Shown here: positions 57,015-64,000 of the stretch, in pieces
Position numbering within the stretch: position 1 is the stretch's first letter
Layout of the letters: the number at the start of each line of letters is the position of its first letter
Source of the DNA: Streptomyces sp. NBC_01298
GTDB taxonomy: Bacteria; Actinomycetota; Actinomycetes; Streptomycetales; Streptomycetaceae
Reading direction: 5' to 3'
DNA length: 64,000 nucleotides
Assembly (NCBI RefSeq): GCF_035978755.1
Contig: NZ_CP108414.1
Location: 3,348,001-3,412,000, forward strand
The notes under the pieces: generated by a model
Seen by the model: only the letters and a program-made list of their open reading frames with translations
The model's database searches: none
Told to the model about the DNA's origin: nothing
Position numbers and translations under genes: made by a program

Positions 57015-59405
57015 TCACCTCCTAGCTAGCTGACGCTGTCCGTATTCCACCGCGCGGGCTATCTCTTGCTCGCCGACCTTTACGACGATCTCGCGGCCCT
57101 GGTCAGCCTCCAAAGCCCGCAGGACAGCCGCAAGGGCTTTGTCCTTTGCGCTGGACTCATTGGCGAGGCGGACCGGGCCGGCTGCCCGTACCGAGCCGAT
57201 ATCGGGCACCTTGACCATTGCCTGTAGGCGTGCGTCTAGGGATGCTTGTTCGTCGTCGATTCCCTCGGCGATACCGGCGGGAAGCCAACGACCGATTTCG
57301 TCCCGCATGAGACGGGAAGGAGAATGGATACCCAACGCGTCGGCGATGGGCCCGGGAATGGTGTTACGGGCCCAGCCGATAAGCTTGTCTCGGAGCCAGG
57401 CGCCCATACTCTGGACACCCGACCAAAGGCCGCGCACCAAATCCGCACCCTTGCCGACGAGATAATTCCCGAAGTCGCCGAGCCCGTCGCGAATTCTCGG
57501 GCCTAGCCCGTCCATCCAACGCGCAAATTCGTCCAGCTTCGCTATCGCGTTCCGGCCAAAGTCGGCCACCCAACGAACAGCCCCGACAAAGGCCTGACCG
57601 AGACTTCCCAGCCACCCAATCACATTGCCGATCCAGCCGATAGCCGTACCAATTGCCGAGAACAGCCCCGAAAAGATTGGTCCTGCAAGTTGCAGAATGA
57701 CCGGAATGACGACACTAAGAATGCTCGCGGCGAGCTTGGCAAGCCATTCGATCACGGTCACGACAACCGAAATGACCGGCTGCGCTTTGTCGAACAGCTC
57801 TTGCAGCTTTCCGCCGATCATCTGTACCGCAGGCACAACCCGCGAGGTGATGAACTCAGAAAGCGCCGCGAGGACCGGTTGCACCTTCTCGTAGACGGTC
57901 GCGTATATCCGCATCAGGGCCGGTATCACGGTCTCGGTGAAGATCAGGACTATCCGCGTGACGATGGGCGCCAGCGAGCTGTAAAGAGCGCTGTAGAACG
58001 CCATGAAAGCGGGAATGACCTGCCCTGAGACAACCGACCAGACACCCTGTAGGGCGGGAAGTACGCTGGTCTGAAACTGCGTAACCAGAGCGCTCACGCT
58101 CGGGGATACCGCGTCACGGATCGTCGTTCCGAGACCGAGCAGAGTTTGCCCGAAACCCGCAATGGACGACCCGCCGGCCCCGGACGAGAATGCCGAAAGG
58201 AAACCCCCGACTACATCGCGGGCCGTCCCGAGCGCCGGACCGAGAACATCTTTTGCCGTACTCGCAAAGCTGATGAGCGGCGGCAACACCTTGTCGCCAA
58301 TAAAGTTGGTAACCGCTACTTCAGCAGTGCGCTTGAACTGCTCAATCTTGGCCGACGCATTATTGTGGAGTGCGTCCGCCATTTTGTCGGCAGCACCCGC
58401 AGTATCACCCATGGCCTTTACGGCAGTCTTGGGGTCCAGCGCGTAAAGGGCCTGCCCGAGATCCTCGGACTTCGTACCGAAAAGCCCGACGCTTGCCGCA
58501 CTCCGCTCGGCAGGGTCCTTAATGGCCTTGAGGCCGTCTAGGACTTGCTGCAAGCCCGCTTTTGCTTCGGGTCCGCCACGCGCAATCTTCTTGGTCATTT
58601 CGGCGGCATTCAGCCCGATAGCAACGTACGCATCGGTACTTGCCTTGCTGCCGTCTGTTGCTCTGATCTGAAATTCCTTCAGAGCGTCGGCAACGGTATC
58701 CGTGTCTCGGGCACCCGCAAGCATTCCTTGGGACATGAGCCCCATGGCGTCCGCAGCGGACAGACCGAGATCCCGGAACTTCGTGGAATACTCGTTGAAC
58801 GTGTCCGCCATGTCATCGGCACGCGGACCCATCTTTTGCATTCCGGCAGTCAGGATGTCGAGCGCTTCCGCCCCATCCTTGGCTAGACCGTTCTTGAGCA
58901 TCTGCCCAACGGCATTGCTCGTCTGACCTAGGTCGAGCTCGAACGTGTCGGAAAGATTCTTGACCTTACCGGTAATCGCTTCGATTTGGGCATTGGTTGC
59001 ATCCGGCGGAAGGATGCCCGCACGCATAACGCCGGATATCGCGTCCGCAGCTTCCGCAACACTCTCCCCGACACCGTGCGCGTAGAGCTGTCCGGCAGCC
59101 TTTCCGTACCGGGCCGCTTCCGCCGGGGTCGAGCCGAGCTGTGCCTGAATCTTTCCGTTGATAGCGGTCTGATCCAGAGCATCCATAAAGCCTTTGGCGA
59201 GGACTGCCGCAGCGGCAATGCCGACCGCCGCAAGCCCGCCCTTAAGGATGCCGCCCATCTTGCCCGTGAAGCCCTCGCCGGCTGTCTGTCCAGCTTCCTG
59301 CCCAGCCGATTCCGCAGGCCCGGTAACCGCCCGGTCAAGCTCGCCTGCGAACCCTTCAATTTCGGGGACGATGGACACATAGCCCATGCCTACTTCGACG
59401 GCCAT
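57015..59405 (-). CDS. Tape measure protein
   Basis: 796 aa. MAVEVGMGYVSIVPEIEGFA at the N-terminus, then Ala-rich helices (AGQTAGEGFTGKMGGILKGG), a TP901-type core (AYVAIGLNAAEMTKKIARGG) and hydrophobic segments (VIEWLAKLAASILSVVIPVI). KDLGIHSPSRLMRDEIG-like C-terminus (ALGIHSPSRLMRDEIGRWLP) is typical. At about 0.15 nm per residue it predicts a tail near 120 nm. ATG overlaps the chaperone extension stop (TAATG). Confidence 0.92.
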   Translation of the reverse strand: MAVEVGMGYVSIVPEIEGFAGELDRAVTGPAESAGQEAGQTAGEGFTGKMGGILKGGLAAVGIAAAAVLAKGFMDALDQTAINGKIQAQLGSTPAEAARYGKAAGQLYAHGVGESVAEAADAISGVMRAGILPPDATNAQIEAITGKVKNLSDTFELDLGQTSNAVGQMLKNGLAKDGAEALDILTAGMQKMGPRADDMADTFNEYSTKFRDLGLSAADAMGLMSQGMLAGARDTDTVADALKEFQIRATDGSKASTDAYVAIGLNAAEMTKKIARGGPEAKAGLQQVLDGLKAIKDPAERSAASVGLFGTKSEDLGQALYALDPKTAVKAMGDTAGAADKMADALHNNASAKIEQFKRTAEVAVTNFIGDKVLPPLISFASTAKDVLGPALGTARDVVGGFLSAFSSGAGGSSIAGFGQTLLGLGTTIRDAVSPSVSALVTQFQTSVLPALQGVWSVVSGQVIPAFMAFYSALYSSLAPIVTRIVLIFTETVIPALMRIYATVYEKVQPVLAALSEFITSRVVPAVQMIGGKLQELFDKAQPVISVVVTVIEWLAKLAASILSVVIPVILQLAGPIFSGLFSAIGTAIGWIGNVIGWLGSLGQAFVGAVRWVADFGRNAIAKLDEFARWMDGLGPRIRDGLGDFGNYLVGKGADLVRGLWSGVQSMGAWLRDKLIGWARNTIPGPIADALGIHSPSRLMRDEIGRWLPAGIAEGIDDEQASLDARLQAMVKVPDIGSVRAAGPVRLANESSAKDKALAAVLRALEADQGREIVVKVGEQEIARAVEYGQRQLARR

Positions 59406-59848
59406 TACTCGTCACCCGCCCCGGGTTGCAGGCGGACAAGGAACTCTGCGACTTCCTGCGGGGTGCGACGTGTTCCGCCGATCCGGTCGGACCTTAGGCC
59501 AGGGCGGGGAATCGGAGTAGGGCGACGGGACGGACTCTTAGAGCCCGCGTTTCCGCGCTGCCAATTCGCTTCGGCGAGACGGTCGTGAACTGCCGCGAGG
59601 AGATGCGTTTCCAGGGACCAACCGGCGTCCTCGCCGGCCATCGACCGGGCAAGGGCGGAGTCCGCAGGCAGATGGGTAATCAGAGCCCGTACACGCCGCC
59701 ATGTGAGCCCCGAATCGGGGCGGTGGACGTCTCGGATATCCGTGCCGTAGTAACGCTGTAGATCGCTCTCTATGGCCTCCCCGTGCTCACTCAGGAGTCG
59801 GCAGAGGCCGGAAATTCCCCCAGCGGCGCGCCCTCGTAGTTCTGCCAC
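59405..59848 (-). CDS. Tail assembly chaperone, frameshift extension
   Basis: Continues the preceding gene in the -1 frame. Its own GTG exists, but a 58-bp overlap with the first chaperone and the run of five G (59821-59817) point to a -1 programmed frameshift producing a fusion, as in other siphoviruses between major tail and tape measure genes. The distinctive part is GLTWRRVRALITHLPADSAL and RTPQEVAEFLVRLQPGAGDE. Confidence 0.78.
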   Translation of the reverse strand: MAELRGRAAGGISGLCRLLSEHGEAIESDLQRYYGTDIRDVHRPDSGLTWRRVRALITHLPADSALARSMAGEDAGWSLETHLLAAVHDRLAEANWQRGNAGSKSPSRRPTPIPRPGLRSDRIGGTRRTPQEVAEFLVRLQPGAGDE

Positions 59849-60102
59849 TGACGGAACAGCTCGCCCACTGCGGCAAGGGGCAGGGGCAGCGCGTTAAAGC
59901 GTTCCCACTGGTCGCCCAGACCGGTCCGCAGTAGCGTCGTAATATCCGCCGTGGACGGATTCACGACGTTGACGGTTTCAAGAATGCTCTTGTCGATCTC
60001 GCCCGCAGACGGCATGGAATATTCGGCATCGGCAAGGGTGAAGCGGAAAGGCTCGCGTCGTGCCTCGCGGACCCAAAGGTCCAGATTGAAAGTTGTGCTC
60101 AT
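59791..60102 (-). CDS. Tail assembly chaperone
   Basis: 103 aa. FNLDLWVREARREPFRFTLA, AEYSMPSAGEIDKSILETVN and LGDQWERFNALPLPLAAVGE fit the small acidic helical tail chaperone (G-like). Zero-frame product; the longer G-T-like product arises by slippage near CTG GGG GAA. ATG start. Confidence 0.8.
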   Translation of the reverse strand: MSTTFNLDLWVREARREPFRFTLADAEYSMPSAGEIDKSILETVNVVNPSTADITTLLRTGLGDQWERFNALPLPLAAVGELFRQWQNYEGAPLGEFPASADS

Positions 60103-60156
60103 TGGTAAATCCCCCGTGGATTGTGCTGTGTTGGTAGATCAGGCGGAACGTTTCTG

Positions 60157-60708
60157 CTACCCGCCCCACGCGGGGTCATCGCTGTACTTGATTGCGACCG
60201 TGCCGGAAGCGTCCGGGTAGGCGGTGATGGTGAGCTCGTACGAAATCGCTTCGTCGGACTTGTAAGTGATTTCGCCGGTTTCGGTTACCTCGCCGTCCGG
60301 AATGACGATGCGAATGTGTGCGTCGCCGTCGACCAGATCGAAACCGAAGGCACGCCGGTCCGGGCCGGGTGCCTTAATCGCAAGTACCGACTTGCCAGTC
60401 GTGGTAACGACCTTGGAACCCTTGTGGTAGAGCTCTAGAACGGTCTTGTTCGACTCGATGGCCGTAAAGGAGAACGTCACTTCGGAAGAACTGATGACCT
60501 TGCGGACGGTCTGCCCGCCCTGCCAGCCCTTAATTTCCGTGGTGTCCGTCGAGTTGGATTCGGTGATTCCGTCATCAGAAATCCAGCCGATATCCTTGAA
60601 AGCGGCAGGCCAAGCGGCCACCGCATCGACCGGGCCAGCGGTCTTAGGCGGTGCAACGTAAGCGGCGCCGGTAATGGCGACGCGAACCGCATTAGCGGAA
60701 AGTGGCAT
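60157..60708 (-). CDS. Major tail protein
   Basis: 183 aa, beta-rich: AFKDIGWISDDGITESNSTD, TEIKGWQGGQTVRKVISSSE, VTFSFTAIESNKTVLELYHK. The pattern W.....GI.E.......I.GWQGG..VR matches major tail (tube) proteins of streptomycete and mycobacterial phages. ATG start, stand-alone before the chaperones. Confidence 0.88.
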   Translation of the reverse strand: MPLSANAVRVAITGAAYVAPPKTAGPVDAVAAWPAAFKDIGWISDDGITESNSTDTTEIKGWQGGQTVRKVISSSEVTFSFTAIESNKTVLELYHKGSKVVTTTGKSVLAIKAPGPDRRAFGFDLVDGDAHIRIVIPDGEVTETGEITYKSDEAISYELTITAYPDASGTVAIKYSDDPAWGG

Positions 60709-60741
60709 GGGTGTCCCCTTGAACGTAAATGGATTTGATTT

Positions 60742-61164
60742 CTAGGCGGGCTTCGGAGTGTCGAGCACTCGGCCACGCACGTGAATGTCAGCGGCGTACG
60801 CGTATCGCGCCGAGCTGGTCTTTTCGTCGGGTAGCCACTGCGGGCCGCCCACTTCGGTCACGCTGTAGACCGTCACGCCGCCACGGATTCCGGGCATGGC
60901 TCCGACGAGCCCGCGCACCAGGGCACACAGGTCATGGGCAGTTGCTTCGGTTGCAGCCCACACGTGGAAGTCGAGCCGGGCCCGGTCGCTTACAGGGGTG
61001 GCCCTGGTGCCCCCGACCCGTTGCACCTGAACGAAGCGTGTGGGGCGGGGCGAGGGGATGCGGGACACGACCGGTACGGACTCGCCGGCTGCCGCGAGGG
61101 CGGTACGGAGATAGCCCGTAGCGACCGCCACAGCATCCGGCATGACGATCACGGGCAGGCTCAT
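60742..61164 (-). CDS. Tail terminator/completion protein
   Basis: 140 aa: PDAVAVATGYLRTALAAAGE, RFVQVQRVGGTRATPVSDRA, RLDFHVWAATEATAHDLCAL and a strand end. The layout equals tail terminator proteins that precede the major tail protein. ATG overlaps the preceding stop (ATGA). Confidence 0.75.
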   Translation of the reverse strand: MSLPVIVMPDAVAVATGYLRTALAAAGESVPVVSRIPSPRPTRFVQVQRVGGTRATPVSDRARLDFHVWAATEATAHDLCALVRGLVGAMPGIRGGVTVYSVTEVGGPQWLPDEKTSSARYAYAADIHVRGRVLDTPKPA

Positions 61165-61406
61165 CCGCCACCCCGCAGGTTTCGCAGCAGAGCGGCCCTG
61201 GTGCCCGCAGCATCCCCGTGCTTCTTGTAGTTGCCGATCACAGCGGCACGCCAACGGCGGGACCCGAGTGCGCTATCCGTCTTGAATTCGGCACCGTCGC
61301 CGGACGCCGCTTCCGCCATACGCTCGGCAACTCGGCGGACTTCGGCCCCGGCCTGGTCGGACTTCATCAGTCCATTGATGTTGCGCATGTTCGGACGGAA
61401 CCTCAT
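61161..61406 (-). CDS. Head-tail joining protein (HK97 gp10-like, short)
   Basis: 81 aa, basic and helical: MRFRPNMRNINGLMKSDQAG, RVAERMAEAASGDGAEFKTD, RRWRAAVIGNYKKHGDAAGT. The position between stopper and tail terminator and the RWRAAVI pattern fit a short HK97-gp10-like protein. ATG with AAAGGAGG upstream, overlapping the previous stop. Confidence 0.68.
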   Translation of the reverse strand: MRFRPNMRNINGLMKSDQAGAEVRRVAERMAEAASGDGAEFKTDSALGSRRWRAAVIGNYKKHGDAAGTRAALLRNLRGGG

Positions 61407-61750
61407 CAGCCGATCACCTCCTTTAGCCTCGCTTCGGCGTGATGCAGTCGCCCCCCGACGACCCATCGCGCAACATCCCCGTCTGTCTCCTGAAGTCGCC
61501 CGAGGGCAATCACGCGGTCTCCGGGCGCTAGGTCGATATCGACCCCGCGTCGGGTTGTCAGCCGGAGCCCACTGGTCACGGCGGGACGGTCCCCGTCTTC
61601 CTCGGTCGAGGAGTCGGGCTGTACCGACACGCCGCGAACCGTGGTGCGGGTTGCACTCGACCAATTCCGCTCGCTCGTCTCGTTGCCGTACCGGTCCACC
61701 ACGAGCGGGGCCCGGAGGATCACAACCGTCTGTCCGTAGTGGAGGGTCAC
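61406..61750 (-). CDS. Head-tail stopper-like protein
   Basis: 114 aa, small beta barrel: YGQTVVILRAPLVVDRYGNE, RGVSVQPDSSTEEDGDRPAV, APGDRVIALGRLQETDGDVA. Matches the head-completion/stopper class. GTG/ATG-coupled to neighbours (GTGA before, TGATG after). Confidence 0.75.
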   Translation of the reverse strand: MTLHYGQTVVILRAPLVVDRYGNETSERNWSSATRTTVRGVSVQPDSSTEEDGDRPAVTSGLRLTTRRGVDIDLAPGDRVIALGRLQETDGDVARWVVGGRLHHAEARLKEVIG

Positions 61751-62301
61751 CAGGGCGCCCCCTTGCCGAGACCGACCACGGCAGCGCGAGGGCGGTACCG
61801 GGCGAGCTGGTCACGCTCAATCGGGGCGAGCGAAGCGCCGATGGTCTCGGCCGCGTAGGTGACCGAGACGGACCCGACGCTCTCTTGCCGTAGGTCCGAA
61901 GGGTTGGTCAGCACACGGCCGGCGAGCGTGAGCACGATGGCCCGTACGTCCGCCGGGACCGTCGCGTATCCGTGTGTGTAGGTGACGTAGACGGGGCCGG
62001 TCCCGAGCTGCCGGAAATGGAGCTCGTCCCGCCACAGCCGGTAGTCCTCGGGCGGCAGGTCCATCCCCCCGCGCCGTACCCGCTGCACCGAGACAACCGG
62101 TCGTTGGGGTAGCGGGGCGTACTGGCCGCGCGTGGCCACGGCCACCGTGCTCGTTCCCCTGGTGAATCTCTGCCGTGCCTCGCTGCGAACGATCGCCGAC
62201 GCGGTGTCGAGCACCAGGGCAGCACCCTCGGGCATCTCGGCCGGCTCGCGCTGTATCCACGCTGCGAGCTCAGCAACGGTGGCCAATGCTGGGAGTGCCA
62301 T
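61747..62301 (-). CDS. Head-tail connector (adaptor, gp6-like)
   Basis: 184 aa. ATVAELAAWIQREPAEMPEG, VLDTASAIVRSEARQRFTRG, then VYVTYTHGYATVPADVRAIV and an RQESVGSVSVTYAAETIGAS end: the standard adaptor pattern (helical start, THGY...P.D...i...). ATG start. Joins portal and tail in the virion. Confidence 0.82.
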   Translation of the reverse strand: MALPALATVAELAAWIQREPAEMPEGAALVLDTASAIVRSEARQRFTRGTSTVAVATRGQYAPLPQRPVVSVQRVRRGGMDLPPEDYRLWRDELHFRQLGTGPVYVTYTHGYATVPADVRAIVLTLAGRVLTNPSDLRQESVGSVSVTYAAETIGASLAPIERDQLARYRPRAAVVGLGKGAPW

Positions 62302-62316
62302 TACGCGTTACCTCCC

Positions 62317-62472
62317 CTATTCGATTTCTTGTGTGCCGCACTCAAGACAGCGCCGCACGGTCCGAGCCGCCCCGGACGAGTCGAGAACGGGAAAGCTCTC
62401 CACTCGGTCCGGGGCAGCGCACGAATCCGTGTGCGGAATCTTCGGGACGGACACCCGCTTACGCGGCGGCAT
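62317..62472 (-). CDS. 51-aa basic protein with CXXC
   Basis: MPPRKRVSVPKIPHTDSCAA..., ending RRCLECGTQEIE. The CLEC with an upstream Cys suggests a small zinc site. ATG preceded by AAGGGGGAA; sits 11 bp after the capsid gene. Similar short proteins occur at this place in actinophages. Confidence 0.6.
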   Translation of the reverse strand: MPPRKRVSVPKIPHTDSCAAPDRVESFPVLDSSGAARTVRRCLECGTQEIE

Positions 62473-62483
62473 CCGATTCCCCC

Positions 62484-63440
62484 TTACTTGGCGAGGACGC
62501 CGTTAAGACGCGCAGCGCCACGGCCACCGAAGATCGCGAGTCCGGTGTAAAACTCGATTCGCGTCCGGTAAGAGGGCTTGGTCTCAAGCTCGCCCAGGTC
62601 CGTGACCTGAATGCCGCCGTTGGTGAGACCGGTAACCGCTCGGTCGTCCTCGGACTGTCCGAAGCGCACGGCGTAAATGCTGGACGCGTCGACTGCCGAG
62701 CCCTGAGTTTCCGTCTGCGGGAGAATGTCCGCGCCCGCAGCAGTCTGGCCGGGGTCAAGGATCGGAATTCCGTTGTACGTCGCTACGAGCTTTCCGGTAA
62801 GAGCCTCGCGGACCATTTCGAAACCGCCGATCCGGCGAGCCGCAGAACGCACCTTCGCGATCACCTGCCGGTTTGCGTACAGCGCCCCGTTAGTGCTGTT
62901 CAGGCCCGGGACCTGTGCAACAAGCTGATCCATCAGGTCGAAGAACTTGTGGGAATCGTCAGCGCCAGCGCCCACAATCGGGGCACCGTTCGTGCCCGCG
63001 CTCAGTACCTGCCCACCGGTCAGGCGCTTCCGCAGACCGTCAAAGGACTTGGAATCGGTAGCGGTGTCGCCGTTGAAAAATGTTTCGGCGAACTTGTAGG
63101 ACGCCGCCTTGATCTTCATGCGGGTCTGAATGGCGCGCTGGTCGTTCAGGTTGCCGCGAGTCTGGACAATGAACTTGTCGACGTCCGCGTCACCGCCGAG
63201 AATGACCAGGCTTTCAGACTTCTGGTTCACGGTGCCCGTGCTCTCGGCGTACGCCTCATTGACCGTTCGGAACTGAACGCCCGGGAGGGTGCCCTCCTCG
63301 TTGTAGGCGTACGCGTTGCCCTGAATGGTCAGCAGCGGGATACGGTCGAGGATGCTGGATTCCTGCACGAACGTCTCTATGACGCCGCGCTGGAGATCCG
63401 TGGTCGAGAGCTTTGCAGCCTCGGGAAGGGTCAGTGCCAT
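62484..63440 (-). CDS. Major capsid protein (HK97 fold)
   Basis: 318 aa. IETFVQESSILDRIPLLTIQ and NAYAYNEEGTLPGVQFRTVN at the start, FIVQTRGNLNDQRAIQTRMK in the spine-helix region, FFNGDTATDSKSFDGLRKRL and the C-terminal YRTRIEFYTGLAIFGGRGAA are hallmark capsid segments. No N-terminal scaffold (delta) domain, in keeping with the separate scaffold gene to its right. ATG downstream of the 30-bp start-associated repeat. Confidence 0.92.
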   Translation of the reverse strand: MALTLPEAAKLSTTDLQRGVIETFVQESSILDRIPLLTIQGNAYAYNEEGTLPGVQFRTVNEAYAESTGTVNQKSESLVILGGDADVDKFIVQTRGNLNDQRAIQTRMKIKAASYKFAETFFNGDTATDSKSFDGLRKRLTGGQVLSAGTNGAPIVGAGADDSHKFFDLMDQLVAQVPGLNSTNGALYANRQVIAKVRSAARRIGGFEMVREALTGKLVATYNGIPILDPGQTAAGADILPQTETQGSAVDASSIYAVRFGQSEDDRAVTGLTNGGIQVTDLGELETKPSYRTRIEFYTGLAIFGGRGAARLNGVLAK

Positions 63441-63445
63441 TTAGT

Positions 63446-63475
63446 AAATCCCCCTGGTTTTGGGCATGAAAAAAG
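63446..63475 (-). repeat. Start-associated 30-bp repeat, copy B
   Basis: Identical to 50618-50647. On the minus strand it carries the terminator T-run and the ribosome site of the capsid gene. Confidence 0.85.
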
Positions 63476-63502
63476 GGACGGCACTCGGATTGAGTGCGTC
63501 CC
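63475..63502 (-). terminator. Terminator between scaffold and capsid genes
   Basis: GGGACGGCACTC/GAGTGCGTCCC (one bulged G), 5-nt loop, followed by TTTTTT on the minus strand. Read-through would tune capsid against scaffold. Confidence 0.85.
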
Positions 63503-63527
63503 CGGAATCGGGTTAAGCGGTGAAAGG

Positions 63528-64000
63528 TCAGCCCGTGCGGTAGGCACGCCGCAGACGGTCCTGCGGGGTAGCGGGCTCGGGCTCGCCAGACTCGCGCTGA
63601 CCGGCGCCTACGTCGCCCCACATCGGGGCCTGTCGGTTCGGGTCCAGCGCTGCGGCAAGGTAAGGCTTGTCCTTGATCAGCTTTTCGACGGCAGCCGATA
63701 CCGCCTTAACGTCGACCTCCCCGCCCTTGCCGGTAAGCGCGGCAGCGTCGACCAGGGCGAGCGCGTCGGACGGATCGCGCAGCCGGCCCGCCGCAGCGGC
63801 TCGGATCTCGGCACGAACGAGCTGCACCCTGAACTCTTCGCGGATCTCGGCCCGCAGTGCGGCAACATCGTCCGGCTTCTGTGCAGCGTTCGAGCGGCGC
63901 AGCCGGGCCGCTTCCGCCTCAGCCTCCGTGGCGCGGTTCTCGGCAGCCTCTCGGGCAGTGCGCTCGGCAGTCAGCTCCTTGGGCTCGGCACCCTCGGCCG
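63528..64000 (-). CDS. Scaffolding protein, C-terminal part
   Basis: The frame is open to the right edge; about 156 residues are visible. An Ala/Glu/Arg-rich coiled coil (TARETAAENRATEAEAEAA-like) is followed by LRAEIREEFRVQLVRAEIRA, SDALALVDAAAL and a flexible end with DPNRQAPMWGDVGAGQ and RLRRAYRTG. Composition and position next to the capsid gene identify a scaffold; start lies outside the window. Confidence 0.82.
   Translation of the reverse strand, partial: AEGAEPKELTAERTAREAAENRATEAEAEAARLRRSNAAQKPDDVAALRAEIREEFRVQLVRAEIRAAAAGRLRDPSDALALVDAAALTGKGGEVDVKAVSAAVEKLIKDKPYLAAALDPNRQAPMWGDVGAGQRESGEPEPATPQDRLRRAYRTG

Larger units (their letters stand above)
33668..64000. mobile_element. Prophage (serine-integrase, phiC31-like lifestyle), left part
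   Basis: Contiguous phage modules on the minus strand: scaffold, capsid, connectors, tail, tape measure, lysis, replication, methylation, a Gp3-like directionality factor, then regulators at the left end. GC content and codon choice differ from the left half of the window. No integrase, portal or terminase is inside the window, so the element continues to the right. The left boundary is estimated from the change in sequence character. Confidence 0.85.

Noticed and set aside
33519..64000. Integrase gene in the prophage
   Set aside because: No serine or tyrosine recombinase motifs were found on either strand; it is presumed to lie beyond the right edge.

Overview
The window reads as a Streptomyces chromosome (very GC-rich, GTG starts, GTGA/ATGA-coupled operons, and actinomycete families such as DUF3107, DUF3117, DUF3152, TatB, HtrA and ECF sigma/ZAS anti-sigma). 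From about 33.7 kb to the right edge it is interrupted by an integrated, lower-GC prophage.

Chromosomal part (1-33.5 kb). From the left: a truncated PelF-type glycosyltransferase; a five-gene peptide-type ABC importer operon read leftward, preceded by a leaderless 31-aa leader peptide; a membrane-anchored protein with a metzincin motif (DUF3152) and an alpha/beta hydrolase; then rightward a small acidic protein, a TetR regulator, DUF3107 and a small membrane protein. A ferritin-like protein and a DEAD-box RNA helicase with a basic repeat tail are divergent. After them come a second hydrolase and a 50-aa protein, a leftward MarC/PHP/DUF6758/suppressor-of-fused group, CorA, an MgtE-N/CBS protein with DUF1003, and Mrp. 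Last is the envelope-stress cluster (TatB, HtrA-like protease, anti-sigma, ECF sigma), then an O-methyltransferase, a PAP2-like membrane protein, DUF3117 and an enoyl-CoA hydratase. Strong GC hairpins separate most transcription units. Two palindromic IS5-like miniature elements sit at gene ends, each supplying the TAG stop of the neighbouring gene.

Prophage part (about 33.7-64 kb, open to the right). Nearly everything is on the minus strand. The left, accessory end holds small unknown genes, a GntR regulator with three 17-bp iterons, a protein kinase, an XRE-DUF5753/DUF397 pair, and a secreted peptide divergent from a LuxR/TrmB-like regulator. The early region has a sigma-like protein, a family A DNA polymerase, a primase-helicase, a PD-(D/E)XK nuclease, a cytosine methyltransferase apparently encoded as two overlapping frames, a phiC31 Gp3-like recombination directionality factor and a RecB/Cas4-like exonuclease. 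Then come a dNMP kinase, holin, endolysin and coiled-coil membrane protein, minor tail proteins, tape measure, frameshifted tail chaperones, major tail protein, head-tail joining proteins, capsid and a truncated scaffold. Terminase, portal and integrase are not in the window. The Gp3-like factor implies a large serine integrase beyond the right edge.

The most unusual items are the secreted peptide whose predicted mature form begins and ends with a DT(Q/K)WD motif, beside a regulator (a candidate phage communication module); the out-of-phase methyltransferase; the paired miniature elements; and several conserved genes whose only well-placed start is CTG or ATT.
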